64,000 bases of DNA from Anaerolineae bacterium (GTDB lineage: Bacteria > Chloroflexota > Anaerolineae > B4-G1 > SLSP01), in NCBI GenBank assembly GCA_026645815.1, contig JAPKMR010000016.1, positions 1 to 64,000 on the forward strand, given 5' to 3'. This document shows, one piece after another, positions 15,984 to 24,888 of the stretch (positions are counted from its first letter, which is position 1; each line of letters begins with the position of its first letter). The translations under genes were made by a program, and so were the position numbers. The notes beneath the pieces are model-generated. The model ran no database searches. It saw only the letters and a list, made by a program, of their open reading frames with translations, and was not told the origin of the DNA.

Positions 15984-17528
15984 ATGGCTAACGGTACGCA
16001 AATTATGATGGATGACCTGGATGCGCTGATGCACGTTCTGCCACCGGATATCCAGGCAAATTTGGATAAAGCTGGTCGTCGGGATGATTTGCTGGAGGTG
16101 ATCCTCGATTTGGGACGTGTGCCCACGGCTCGCTATACCGATGCGGAGGTAGTGCTGCGCGAGGTGGAAGTGCTGCAAAGCGAGCTCACCTCTGTGGTAG
16201 AGCGGCTTGGCGACTTCGATGCCGATAACCGCGCTGGTATTGCGCGCACCTTGCATCGTATCGCCGCTATCCGCAATCGGCGTGGCGATGTGGTGGGGTT
16301 GACGTGCCGCGTGGGGCGGGCCGTTTATGGAACTATCGAGATTATCAAGGACCTGATTACCTCGGGGAAGAGCGTGCTGTTGTTGGGACGTCCCGGCGTA
16401 GGCAAAACTACCATGTTGCGGGAAGCAGCCCGGGTATTGGCAGAGACTAAGCGCGTGGTAATTGTGGACACGTCCAACGAAATCGGCGGGGATGGTGACA
16501 TTCCCCATCCGGCTGTGGGGCGCGCGCGGCGAATGCAGGTGGCGTTGCCCACCTTGCAGCACGAGGTGATGATTGAGGCCGTCGAAAATCACAACCCCGA
16601 AGTGATTGTGATTGATGAAATCGGGCGGGAGCTGGAGGCGATGGCAGCGCGCACAATCGCTGAACGCGGCGTGCAGCTCATCGCTACGGCGCACGGTAAC
16701 ACGCTCGACAATCTCTTGCTCAACCCAACGCTCTCCGACCTGGTGGGCGGCATTGAGAGCGTTACGCTCTCCGACGAAGAGGCTCGGCGCCGTGGGACCC
16801 AGAAAACGGTGCTGGAGCGCCGCGCCCCGCCAACTTTCGATATTCTCGTCGAGCTTCAAGCCCGTCAACAAGTCCTGGTACATGAGGATGTTGCAGAGTC
16901 GGTAGATGGGCTTCTGCGGGGGCGCCCGCCTCGTGCGCAGCTGCGCTCGCGTGGTGATAACGGTAATATCCACAAGGATGCTGTCACCGCACACCTCACC
17001 GAAGAAGCTGTGGAGCCTGTCATCTCACGGGCACTGCCGGTTAGCCGCACCTCGGATGCGCGGATGAAGACCGTACGTGTTTTCCCCTATGGCATTGCCC
17101 GCAACCGTTTGGTTCGCGCGGTGCAGATGTTGCAGGTACCGGTAGAAATCGTGGATGACCTTGGCACTGCCGAGGTGTTGGTGACTACCAAGCAACATTA
17201 CCGGCAGCGCCCCAAGATTGTGGTGGATGCCGAACGGCGTGGTGCGCCGGTCTATGTATTGCGGGCGAACACATCCGCACAGATGGAATCCTTCCTGGCG
17301 GAGCTGTTTCACATTTCGCTGGAGGGCGGGGAAGCCTTTGAGCGGGCTATGCGTGAAACTGAGGAAGCTATCCGGCGGGTGACCACGGGCACTGCCGTGA
17401 TTGATCTGGCGCCGCAGAACGCCTACATTCGCCGCTATCAACATGAGATGGCGCGTGAGGCGCATCTGTTCTCCGAGTCATTCGGCAAGGACCCTTACCG
17501 GCATGTGCGCATTCTGCGCGGAGAATGA
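15984..17528 (+). CDS. Ycf45-like AAA ATPase with C-terminal R3H domain
   Basis: A 514-residue protein. The central ATPase resembles SpoIIIAA and plastid/cyanobacterial Ycf45: Walker A GRPGVGKTT at 135-143, Walker B EVIVIDEIG near 200-208, plus the family motif IVDTSNEIGGDGDIPHP. A variable linker (about 300-360) precedes a C-terminal region ending in an R3H-like single-stranded nucleic-acid-binding domain (MAREAHLFSESFGKDPYRHV). It is cytosolic and of unknown function. A GGGGGAGAAG site lies 12-20 bases upstream of the ATG, rather far; MMDD at 16005 is a possible later start. It is 6 bases from tmk. Confidence 0.82.
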   Translation: MANGTQIMMDDLDALMHVLPPDIQANLDKAGRRDDLLEVILDLGRVPTARYTDAEVVLREVEVLQSELTSVVERLGDFDADNRAGIARTLHRIAAIRNRRGDVVGLTCRVGRAVYGTIEIIKDLITSGKSVLLLGRPGVGKTTMLREAARVLAETKRVVIVDTSNEIGGDGDIPHPAVGRARRMQVALPTLQHEVMIEAVENHNPEVIVIDEIGRELEAMAARTIAERGVQLIATAHGNTLDNLLLNPTLSDLVGGIESVTLSDEEARRRGTQKTVLERRAPPTFDILVELQARQQVLVHEDVAESVDGLLRGRPPRAQLRSRGDNGNIHKDAVTAHLTEEAVEPVISRALPVSRTSDARMKTVRVFPYGIARNRLVRAVQMLQVPVEIVDDLGTAEVLVTTKQHYRQRPKIVVDAERRGAPVYVLRANTSAQMESFLAELFHISLEGGEAFERAMRETEEAIRRVTTGTAVIDLAPQNAYIRRYQHEMAREAHLFSESFGKDPYRHVRILRGE

Positions 17529-17534
17529 GCAGCG

Positions 17535-18179
17535 ATGACGAAGCGTGGCCTCTTCATTACTTTGGAGGGACCTGAGGGTAGCGGGAAGACAACTCAGGCA
17601 GGCTTGCTGCATGAGTGGTTGTTGGCTGAGGGTTATGACGTGCTGCGCACGCGCGAGCCTGGTGGCACGCGCATTGGCGAGCGGATTCGCGATGTGCTGC
17701 ACAATCCAGAGCACACGGAGATGGCGGCGCAGGCTGAGATTTTGTTGTATTCGGCAGCGCGTGCCCAGCTGGTATCCGAAGTCATTCTTCCGGCTTTAGC
17801 ATCTGGGCGCTGCGTGCTCTGTGATCGTTACTTCGATAGCACCTATGCCTATCAGGGCTATGGTCGTGGCTTGCCTCTGGACGAATTGCGCGAGATTACG
17901 CGTTTCGCCACCATGGGCTTGATTCCGGATGTAACGCTCTACCTGGATCTGGCGCCGGAAGTCGGTTTGCTGCGGCGTGTGCAGGGAGGAGACGAGATCA
18001 ACCGGCTTGACCGGGAGACATTGGCGTTTCACGCGCGGGTACATGCAGGTTACCTGGAACTGGTACATCAGGAACCGGGGCGCTGGGTACAGATAGATGC
18101 TGGCGACTCGGTTCCGGAAATTCAAGCCCGCTTGCGAGCGGAAATTGCGGCGCGTCTGGCGGCATGGAAGGCTGCATAG
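17535..18179 (+). CDS. tmk: Thymidylate kinase
   Basis: A 214-residue dTMP kinase, which phosphorylates dTMP to dTDP in the cytosol. It shows the P-loop EGPEGSGKTTQ (about residues 10-20), the REPGGT motif (about 43-48), DRYFDST (about 95-101) and the RLDRE LID segment. Length is typical. It starts 6 bases after the R3H ATPase gene; a clear ribosome site is missing, so it probably depends on translational coupling. A MarR gene follows after 12 bases. Confidence 0.94.
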   Translation: MTKRGLFITLEGPEGSGKTTQAGLLHEWLLAEGYDVLRTREPGGTRIGERIRDVLHNPEHTEMAAQAEILLYSAARAQLVSEVILPALASGRCVLCDRYFDSTYAYQGYGRGLPLDELREITRFATMGLIPDVTLYLDLAPEVGLLRRVQGGDEINRLDRETLAFHARVHAGYLELVHQEPGRWVQIDAGDSVPEIQARLRAEIAARLAAWKAA

Positions 18180-18191
18180 GAGGTTTCAATC

Positions 18192-18674
18192 ATGGAGCAA
18201 AACCCCACTTTGTTAGATTGTGCTCACAGCATCATCGCGGTAGTCCCCAGGCTTTCACGGCTGATGCGCAAAGACTTGCGCTTACACAGTGAAGGCCTCT
18301 TCACTGAACCCCAATTCCGGGTCATGGCGCGCCTCTATCGTGAAGGCCCTCAGTGTCTATCTGCATTGGCGGATTTGCAGGGTGTTTCACTGCCCACGAT
18401 GTCCAAGCTGGTGCAGGGCCTAGAGGCGCGCGCTTTGGTGGAGCGTGAGCGCGACGAGGTAGACCACCGGCGCATTGTGTTGGCGCTCACGCCGGTGGGC
18501 AGATCGGCCTACGAGGATTTATTGCACTGCACTGAGCAGCACATCGTGGATTGGATCAGCACGATGACGCCCGAGGATCGCTCACAGGTGATTCACGCCC
18601 TGGAGCAGCTGGATAGGCTTTTCTCTCAGGTAACGCTGACCAGCGCCTGTGAAGCGGAGGCGTCTGGGAATTAG
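18192..18674 (+). CDS. MarR family transcriptional regulator
   Basis: A 160-residue winged-helix regulator. The helix-turn-helix is visible at about residues 55-85 (LADLQGVSLPTMSKLVQGLE), followed by the basic wing VDHRRIVLALTPVGR, characteristic of MarR. AGGAGG overlaps the tmk stop and sets ATG 18192. Effector and target are unknown; downstream genes are metabolic, but no operator palindrome stands out. Confidence 0.88.
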   Translation: MEQNPTLLDCAHSIIAVVPRLSRLMRKDLRLHSEGLFTEPQFRVMARLYREGPQCLSALADLQGVSLPTMSKLVQGLEARALVERERDEVDHRRIVLALTPVGRSAYEDLLHCTEQHIVDWISTMTPEDRSQVIHALEQLDRLFSQVTLTSACEAEASGN

Positions 18675-18757
18675 TTTTGCCGGGCTGACCGGCAGGCGTC
18701 TGCTCCGGTGTGCCTGAAGGCCTTGGTGAGCGCTTTTCTTGAGAGGGGGCGGCGTAT

Positions 18758-19579
18758 ATGCGTGTTGCAGTAGTACAGATGGACCCCCAGCTGGGTCGCA
18801 ATGCTGAAAATCTGGCGGATATTGTTGCTCGCTTGCGTGAGGCAGCATCGAATGGGGCGCAGCTCGTTGTTTTCCCCGAATGCGCCCTCTCCGGTTACGG
18901 TTTCTCCAATCTGGAATCAGCCCGCCGCGCCGCCGAACAAGTCCCCGGACCGGTGACTGAAAAACTGGCGGCTATCTGCGCGGAATTGGGCGTTTATACG
19001 GTGGTGGGCTTGCTAGAGCGGGATGCCGAAGCCGTATACAACGTAGCCATCCTAGTAGCCCCTGGTGCATTGTTGGGGAGTTACCGTAAACTGCACCTGC
19101 CCTATTTGGGAGTGGATCGTTTTGCCACACCGGGGGATCGCGGCTTTCAAGTGTGGCATACGCCGTTGGGCTGCATTGGCATAGCAATTTGCTATGATTT
19201 GCGTTTTCCGGAGGCGTTGCGCGCTCTGGCTCTGCAGGGCGCGGAGATTATCGCCTTGCCGACCAATTGGCCCGAAACCTCGGAGTTGATGCCTGATTTC
19301 GTGACTCGCACCCGTGCTCTGGAGAATCGCACCTATCTGCTCGCTTGTAACCGCGTTGGCGAGGAGAGCGGTTTTCGCTTCTTTGGCCGCAGTCAGGTCG
19401 TCGGCACCAGCGGCAAAGTCATGGTCGAGGCGGATGCCAACCCGGGAATCATCTACGCCGAGATCAACCCATTACGGGCACAGGAAAAACGCATCGTCAT
19501 CCGGGAAGGGACCTTCGAGATGGATACATTTGCAGACCGCCGCCCTGAGTGGTATGACGTATTGCTGCGTGAAATATAG
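18758..19579 (+). CDS. Carbon-nitrogen hydrolase (nitrilase superfamily)
   Basis: A 273-residue amidase-like enzyme. The catalytic triad is complete: Glu41 (VVFPECAL), Lys111 ([10 protein letters not shown]) and Cys145 ([12 protein letters not shown]). Length and motif spacing match omega-amidase/N-carbamoylase-type members that hydrolyse non-peptide C-N bonds. Start ATG 18758 follows GAGAGGGGG. The exact amide substrate is not determinable. The next gene, a HAD phosphatase, starts 45 bases later on the same strand. Confidence 0.88.
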   Translation: MRVAVVQMDPQLGRNAENLADIVARLREAASNGAQLVVFPECALSGYGFSNLESARRAAEQVPGPVTEKLAAICAELGVYTVVGLLERDAEAVYNVAILVAPGALLGSYRKLHLPYLGVDRFATPGDRGFQVWHTPLGCIGIAICYDLRFPEALRALALQGAEIIALPTNWPETSELMPDFVTRTRALENRTYLLACNRVGEESGFRFFGRSQVVGTSGKVMVEADANPGIIYAEINPLRAQEKRIVIREGTFEMDTFADRRPEWYDVLLREI

Positions 19580-19623
19580 CGGGTAGCATCGCTCGTCTTT
19601 GCTACAGAATACAAGGAAGTCAC

Positions 19624-20382
19624 ATGCCAAAGAACTATTTGATTGATATGGATGGGGTACTGGTCACCGGGAAGCAAATCATTCCCGGAGCGGATGCTTT
19701 CATTGCGCGCTTGGAGGAACGTGGTGCAAAATACCTCGTGCTTACCAACAATCCGCTGCGGACGCCGCGTGACCTCTCACATCGTCTGGGTCTCACGGGC
19801 CTGACGATTCCGCCAGAGCGGATTTTCACCTCGGCGCTGGCGACAGCGCGTTTTCTGCACTCGCAGCGCCCCAACGGGACCGCCTACGTCATTGGTGAGA
19901 GTGGTTTGACCGATGCGATTCATGGGGCGGGCTATGTCATCACGGATCAGCAACCGGATTATGTGGTGCTGGGTGAGACCGACACCTATAACTTTGCCGT
20001 GATTACCAAGGCGGTACGGCTCATCCAGGCGGGGGCGCGCTTCATCGCGACCAATCCCGATGCCTCAGGTCCTACCGAGCACGGCATCGTGCCTGCGTGC
20101 GGCGCCTTGGCGGCGCTTTTTGAAACAGCGACAGGCAAGCGCCCCTTCTTCATCGGCAAACCCAACCCCCTGATGATGCGGATGGCGCTCAACTATCTCG
20201 GTGTGCACTCCGAAGATACCATCATGGTCGGCGACCGCATGGATACCGATATTGTAGCCGGCGTTGAAAGCGGCATGGGGACGATCCTGGTGCTCTCGGG
20301 GGTCACGCGCCGCGAGGACGTGGACCTCTATCCTTACCGCCCTACCCAAATCCTGGATTCCGTAGCGGATATCCAGATCTGA
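19624..20382 (+). CDS. HAD-IIA family phosphatase (NagD-like)
   Basis: A 252-residue hydrolase. Motif I is DMDGV with nucleophile Asp8 and acid Asp10; motif II is VLTNN (about residue 41); motif III lysine is in FIGKPNP and motif IV is [10 protein letters not shown]. The C2-type cap between motifs II and III is typical of NagD-type phosphatases that act on sugar or nucleotide monophosphates. AAGGAAG precedes the ATG. A palindromic repeat (20400) follows the gene. Confidence 0.88.
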   Translation: MPKNYLIDMDGVLVTGKQIIPGADAFIARLEERGAKYLVLTNNPLRTPRDLSHRLGLTGLTIPPERIFTSALATARFLHSQRPNGTAYVIGESGLTDAIHGAGYVITDQQPDYVVLGETDTYNFAVITKAVRLIQAGARFIATNPDASGPTEHGIVPACGALAALFETATGKRPFFIGKPNPLMMRMALNYLGVHSEDTIMVGDRMDTDIVAGVESGMGTILVLSGVTRREDVDLYPYRPTQILDSVADIQI

Positions 20383-20399
20383 ATCTCTGTGTGAGGAAC

Positions 20400-20497
20400 A
20401 TTTGGGGGGCACGCAAAGCGTGCCCCCCAAATATTAGCAACAACCCTCTTGGCTTGTTTGCAGAACCTCGATCAATTTCCTCCGAGAATCTGTCGTA
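20400..20497. repeat. Palindromic repeat plus D module (copy 5)
   Basis: A perfect palindrome (20400-20432, 15-bp arms ATTTGGGGGGCACGC, AAA triloop closed by C-G) is followed by about 65 bp (CTCTTGGCTTGTTTGCAGAA ... GAATCTGTCGTATAC) that matches the flank of the copy at 59789 (CTCTTCGCCTGTTTGCAGAA). It lies between convergent genes. Confidence 0.75.
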
Positions 20498-20505
20498 TAC
20501 CTGAG

Positions 20506-21261
20506 TCAGCTGTGCTCCTGGATGAAGCGAAGGCTCTCGTTCGCAATCAGCTCCTTATCGTTATCCAGGGTGGCGACGTGATAGGAATTCTCTAGCCACA
20601 GCAAGCGCTTGTCGGTTGCGCCGATATGTTCCAGGATAAAAGGTCCATTCGGCGGCGGCACGACGTGATCATCTTTCGATTGGAAGATCAGGGTTGGGCA
20701 GACCACGCGTGGCAGCAGATCATGGGTCACGCCCATCAACGCATAGATTTCACGTATTGCCCGCACCGGTGTGAGGGGATAGGCTAGTTCCACACTACCC
20801 GGTTGCTTGATATCGGAACCGATACCGGGGAGCATTTCTGGCGCGCCCTGCATATAAGCCACCATGGCCATATCGGGGCTATGCAGCTGAATCGCGGCGT
20901 TGATCGGAATCGCACCCTTGATAATGTCAGCGTGCATCGCTGCCATATAGAGCGTGAGTGTGCCGCCCATGGAAAGCCCGGTGATGAAGACGGTGCTGCA
21001 GCGTGCTCGCAGGGTCTCCAGCGCTTCTTCGATGCTGCGAATCCAATCCTCAGCTGTGGACTGTGCCATATCGCGTGGATCCGTGCCATGCCCTTTCAGG
21101 CGTGGTCCGATGACGGTAAAACCGCCGTCATGTGCCAGTTTCTCCCCCAGGTAGCGCATGCTTTGGGTCGTGCCGGTGAAGCCGTGCGAGATGAGCACGC
21201 CAATATCATTGCCTTCAAAGAAAAAGGGCTGTGCATCTGGTAAGACGGGGTACGTCTCCAT
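20506..21261 (-). CDS. Alpha/beta hydrolase (carboxylesterase/monoacylglycerol-lipase type)
   Basis: A 251-residue serine hydrolase resembling Est30-type carboxylesterases. The nucleophile elbow GLSMGG carries the catalytic serine (about residue 96), the acid is in FQSKDDHVV and the histidine in NSYHVATLDND near the C-terminus. ATG 21261 is preceded by AAAGGAGG; an upstream in-frame start at 21303 overlaps the previous gene and lacks support. It is the last gene of the xdhD-like operon, 11 bases after the small unknown gene. Confidence 0.85.
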   Translation of the reverse strand: METYPVLPDAQPFFFEGNDIGVLISHGFTGTTQSMRYLGEKLAHDGGFTVIGPRLKGHGTDPRDMAQSTAEDWIRSIEEALETLRARCSTVFITGLSMGGTLTLYMAAMHADIIKGAIPINAAIQLHSPDMAMVAYMQGAPEMLPGIGSDIKQPGSVELAYPLTPVRAIREIYALMGVTHDLLPRVVCPTLIFQSKDDHVVPPPNGPFILEHIGATDKRLLWLENSYHVATLDNDKELIANESLRFIQEHS

Positions 21262-21272
21262 TAGCTCCTCCT

Positions 21273-21575
21273 TTAGAGCGTCTTTTCGCAATAGCTGGGC
21301 CAACCGTGGGGCAAATCCAGATCACAGAGATCGCCGCCCATGGGATAACGTTCCAGCTCCAGTGCCAGTTCTACTGCATCGGCGATATCATCCAGCAGTG
21401 TGCCGATCTCTGGTTTTGCCTGATCCTTCATGTCGCGCAACCAGCGCGCCAGCTCGAGGCGCTTGTCGGCAGAGATCTTGACCAGGATCAATTCTCCTTC
21501 TCCGATTGCCTTGAAGACGGATTCGTTGCCAGCATAGCCCATCATATCCGCGATTTGATAGCCTCTCTCGATCAT
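21273..21575 (-). CDS. Unknown 100-residue protein in the xdhD-like operon
   Basis: A small, acidic, mostly helical protein with no membrane segment. I do not recognise it. Two cysteines occur near the end (GGDLCDLDLPHGWPSYCEK) and may be functional. ATG 21575 is strongly supported by AGGAGGAA upstream; the open frame extends into the xdhD-like gene but without purpose. It lies 59 bases after xdhD and 11 before the esterase, so it is co-transcribed with both. Confidence 0.6.
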   Translation of the reverse strand: MIERGYQIADMMGYAGNESVFKAIGEGELILVKISADKRLELARWLRDMKDQAKPEIGTLLDDIADAVELALELERYPMGGDLCDLDLPHGWPSYCEKTL

Positions 21576-21634
21576 GAAATTCCTCCTCTTAGAATGCAAT
21601 TCCCACCATGCAGCTGCAAGATAGGGTGGCGAAA

Positions 21635-24631
21635 CTAACTCGTCTCCGCTGCCCGGAGCGCGCGCCATACGCGCTCTGGCGTGAGCGGCGTTTGCTTGAG
21701 CATGACGCCCGTCGCATCGTAGACGGCATTGATGACCGCCGGCGCCGAGCCATTGACGACGATCTCCGAAACGGATTTGGCTCCGATAGGATGACTGGGT
21801 TCAAAGGTCTCGATGAAAATCGTTTCCAATGGCGGCGCCTCATCGGCGCGGAAGACCCGATAGTCATCGAAGCGCGGGTTGAGAATCCGCCCCTTTTCAT
21901 CGAAGACCAGCTCTTCTGTCAGTCCATAGCCCAATGCCTGCAACATACCACCCTCTGCCTGCCCGCTGGCGGTGAGTGGGTTGACGATTTGTCCGGAATC
22001 CAGCGCAATGAGCAACCGGTCACAGGTCACCTGACCGGTCTCGATATCCACGGTCACTTCTGCAAACTGTGCAGCGAAGGGAGGCGGGCTGACCGGGCTG
22101 ACAAACGACGCCTGCCCCATGATTTGGTGTTGATTCTCTTTGTGGAGCGCATTCATGGCAATTTCGCGGAAAGAAAGCGCGTAGGTAAAGGGGGCATCAA
22201 CATCCGCCGTGGCATCGCCTTTGACCATGGCGTGATTGTCTCGCAGCACAACCTCCTCTGGTTCCACGCCGAGCATATCCGCCGCCACAGCCTTGATTTG
22301 CGCCGCGACCTTCTCTGCCGCCCGCGCCATCGCACCGCCGCTGATGTAGGTGGTGCTGGAGGCATAAGCGCCCTTGTCGAAGGGAGTGAAGTTGGTGTCC
22401 GAGGAGTTGATGATCAGCGCATCGAGCGTACAGCCGAGCACCTCAGCCGCGATTTGTCCCAAAACGGTGTCTGAACCGGTGCCCAGGTCGGTGGCGCCCA
22501 TGTGAACGTTGAAGCTGCCATCATCGTTCATCTTGATGCTGGCTGCAGCCATATCCAGATTGGGGATGCCCGATCCCTGCATCAGGAAGACGACGCCTAT
22601 ACCGCGCCGCAGATGCGGTTTGCCGGCAACGGTGTGCCATTCAGGATTACCGTACTTCTCGTACCACCCCATGGCGGCAGCACCTTGTGCGGCAGCTTCG
22701 CGCAGCGCGTTGGTGACGATCATCTCGCCCTTTGCTTCGCGCCCCTCGCTCCAGGCTTTGCTCATGATGTTCTCGGTATTCGGCTCGATGATATTCTTCA
22801 GCCGGAATTCCAGGGGGTCCATTCCCAGGGTTTTGGCCACTTGCGTGATGAGCGTCTCCGTGGCGATAACACCCTGCGTCACACCATAGCCGCGATACGC
22901 GCCGGAGCGTGGCGTGGTCGTGTAGACGGTGTCACCGTAGAAGCGGACGGCGGGCGTGTTGTAGATGGGCAGCGTCTTGTGCCCGGTGTTCCCCAGCACC
23001 GTCAGCCCGTGTCCGCCATAGGCGCCTGTATCACTGAGCGCGTACATATCCTGCGCCGTCATCGTGCCATCTTTTTGCACCCCAATCCGGTAGCGGACCA
23101 TCATGGGATGACGGGTGACGGTATAGATAAATTGTTCTTCGCGGGTGAGCTCGAAGAGCACGGGGCGCCCTGTGGCAATGGTCAGATGTGCGGCGATATC
23201 TTCGTAGATTTCCTGTTTGTTCCCGAACGCGGCGCCGATGCGGGGTTTGATCACGCGAATGCGTCCTTCGGTCAGCCCCAGCACCGGGGCAAGGATGCGC
23301 CGGACGTGGAACGGTACCTGGGTCGAGGTCATGATGACGAGACGGTCATCGGAATCCCAATAGGTCAGGCACACCCAGGGCTCCAGCGGAATGTGCTTCA
23401 TCTTCTGCGTCTGCACTTCGGTCTCGAAGACTAAATCCGAAGCGGCAAGCTCTGCATCCAGGTCGCCCACATCAATGCGCACGCGGGCGGCGATGTTGTG
23501 TTCCGGTTCACTATCGGCAAAATCCACATAATCATCCTGGTCGTGGATAATGGGCGTGCCTTCTGCTGCGGCGGTGTGCATATCGAGCACCGGTTCCAAC
23601 ACTTCGTAGTCTACCTTGATTAGCTCCAGAGCCTGCTCGGCGATTTCGGGGGATTCTGCAGCAACGGCAGCAACGCGATCGCCCACGTAGCGCACCTTGG
23701 TGCCAAAACTCACGTAATCCAGCGGTCCTGGAATGGGATAGGATTGCCCGGCAGTGGAATAGACCACGTGTGGGACATTCTTGTAACACAGGACTGCATG
23801 GACGCCGGGTAGAGTTTCGGCAGCGCTGGTATCAATGTCCTTGATGCGAGCGTGCGCATGCGGGCTATGCAGCACCTTGGCGTACAACATGCCCGGTTGT
23901 TCAAAATCGGCGACAAAGGCGGCTTTCCCCTGTACCAGTTTGAGGGCATCTACCTTGGGCAGGGGTTTCCCCACCACTTTGAATTGTTCTGCCTCGGGGG
24001 TGAGCACAACTTTGGGCGTGGTGAGGGTGTGTGTGGCGGGTCCACTGCCGCTGATTTCATAGGGTTCTATGGGGCTTTCGGGCGGGAGTAATTCTTCTGG
24101 CAATACGAACATTTCACCCGGTCCGCCATCGAGCGGTGGGGGTGTTTCACCGCGCAAATAGGCGGCGGCGCGCAGGATGGCTTGCACAGGCTTGGTGTAG
24201 CCTGTTTCGCGTGAGACCACACCGCTAATCCAGTCACGAACTTCCGCCTCGGTAGGCGCGTTGTTTTGGTCGAGGAGCGCCTTGGCGATAAGGACCAGCG
24301 CAGGGGTATCGTACCCACTCTGAATAGCGCCAGTCTCGACAAAGGCGCGTTGGATGGGGTGGAGTTCCGCGCTGCCGCGCCAACCGCGCTGCTGTGAACC
24401 GCTCAACCCCTCAACCGTGAGCACCTCTGCGCCATCTACTTGTGCTGCCAGCGTGACGATTGCCGCGCGTGGGCGTCCGTTCACGAGTACGGTGCTATAG
24501 CCATCCGTTCCGTCTTCACTGCCAAATCTGACGCTGTGGATGCCATTGCGGCGCAACAAGTGGAAGAGTGTTTCGTTAGGGGTTATCTCAAAGGCCTGCT
24601 TCTTCCCGTTTAAGCTAATGCATATTTTCAT
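21635..24631 (-). CDS. XdhD-like molybdenum hydroxylase with cysteine-less ferredoxin-like domain
   Basis: A 998-residue xanthine-dehydrogenase-family protein. Residues 1-160 align with the two [2Fe-2S] domains, but all eight cluster cysteines are replaced (for example GSEDGTDGYSTV for GCGEGxCGACTV, QSGYDTP for QCGFCTP and GVVSRETGY for GxxCRCTGY). Residues from about 200 form the molybdopterin-binding part, with DLGTGSDTVLGQIAAEVLG, PFDKGAYASSTTYISG and, near the C-terminus, GAKSVSEIVVNGSAPA, in which the Glu corresponds to the catalytic glutamate. This matches the E. coli XdhD/'probable selenate reductase Mo subunit' group, whose N-terminus also lacks these cysteines. Electron acceptor and substrate are unknown. 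The ATG is preceded by AAAGGAG and a strong promoter. Confidence 0.88.
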   Translation of the reverse strand: MKICISLNGKKQAFEITPNETLFHLLRRNGIHSVRFGSEDGTDGYSTVLVNGRPRAAIVTLAAQVDGAEVLTVEGLSGSQQRGWRGSAELHPIQRAFVETGAIQSGYDTPALVLIAKALLDQNNAPTEAEVRDWISGVVSRETGYTKPVQAILRAAAYLRGETPPPLDGGPGEMFVLPEELLPPESPIEPYEISGSGPATHTLTTPKVVLTPEAEQFKVVGKPLPKVDALKLVQGKAAFVADFEQPGMLYAKVLHSPHAHARIKDIDTSAAETLPGVHAVLCYKNVPHVVYSTAGQSYPIPGPLDYVSFGTKVRYVGDRVAAVAAESPEIAEQALELIKVDYEVLEPVLDMHTAAAEGTPIIHDQDDYVDFADSEPEHNIAARVRIDVGDLDAELAASDLVFETEVQTQKMKHIPLEPWVCLTYWDSDDRLVIMTSTQVPFHVRRILAPVLGLTEGRIRVIKPRIGAAFGNKQEIYEDIAAHLTIATGRPVLFELTREEQFIYTVTRHPMMVRYRIGVQKDGTMTAQDMYALSDTGAYGGHGLTVLGNTGHKTLPIYNTPAVRFYGDTVYTTTPRSGAYRGYGVTQGVIATETLITQVAKTLGMDPLEFRLKNIIEPNTENIMSKAWSEGREAKGEMIVTNALREAAAQGAAAMGWYEKYGNPEWHTVAGKPHLRRGIGVVFLMQGSGIPNLDMAAASIKMNDDGSFNVHMGATDLGTGSDTVLGQIAAEVLGCTLDALIINSSDTNFTPFDKGAYASSTTYISGGAMARAAEKVAAQIKAVAADMLGVEPEEVVLRDNHAMVKGDATADVDAPFTYALSFREIAMNALHKENQHQIMGQASFVSPVSPPPFAAQFAEVTVDIETGQVTCDRLLIALDSGQIVNPLTASGQAEGGMLQALGYGLTEELVFDEKGRILNPRFDDYRVFRADEAPPLETIFIETFEPSHPIGAKSVSEIVVNGSAPAVINAVYDATGVMLKQTPLTPERVWRALRAAETS

Positions 24632-24693
24632 AGTCGGCTCCTTTACATTTAAGTGGGCGCTTGATCCCGTGCGCCGGGAGTTGTCTGACCTCT

Positions 24694-24722
24694 ATTTTAC
24701 TGAGATTTCCAGGGTGTGTCAA
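24694..24722 (-). promoter_or_regulatory. Promoter of the xdhD-like operon
   Basis: Read on the minus strand: TTGACA (24717-24722), a 17-bp spacer and TAAAAT (24694-24699). The start would be near 24687, giving a leader of about 56 bases. Confidence 0.78.
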
Positions 24723-24795
24723 TTCAAGTGGACTCGAGTACATTATTGCTCGTACACTACCTCGTATCAGGTGTGGTACGCCTGTCTGATAAAAA

Positions 24796-24841
24796 GTGTT
24801 TCGGGGCGCAGCGCCGTACCCGGCGCTGCGCCCCGAAACAC
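24796..24841. repeat. Palindromic repeat (copy 6)
   Basis: Perfect 21-bp arms (GTGTTTCGGGGCGCAGCGCCG and complement) surround TACC, which is GGTA on the minus strand, a GNNA-type tetraloop. It lies between the NatAB-like operon end and the xdhD-like promoter and could also act as a terminator for the minus-strand ABC operon. The 24632-24888 interval has no gene. Confidence 0.8.
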
Positions 24842-24888
24842 AAAACAAAATATCCTCAAAGACTCTAGCTTTGAGCTAACCTGGCGCT

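Noticed and set aside
15936-16994. A 352-residue open frame on the minus strand opposite the R3H ATPase
   Set aside because: It covers Walker motifs of the real gene in antisense and has no start site, domain or signal.
22502-23434. A 310-residue plus-strand open frame inside the xdhD-like gene
   Set aside because: It is a shadow of the long minus-strand reading frame; no ribosome site and no domain.
24752-24779. Imperfect dyad (GTACACTACCT/AGGTGTGGTAC) as an operator of the xdhD-like promoter
   Set aside because: Only 8 of 11 positions match and it lies upstream of the -35; too weak to annotate as a site.
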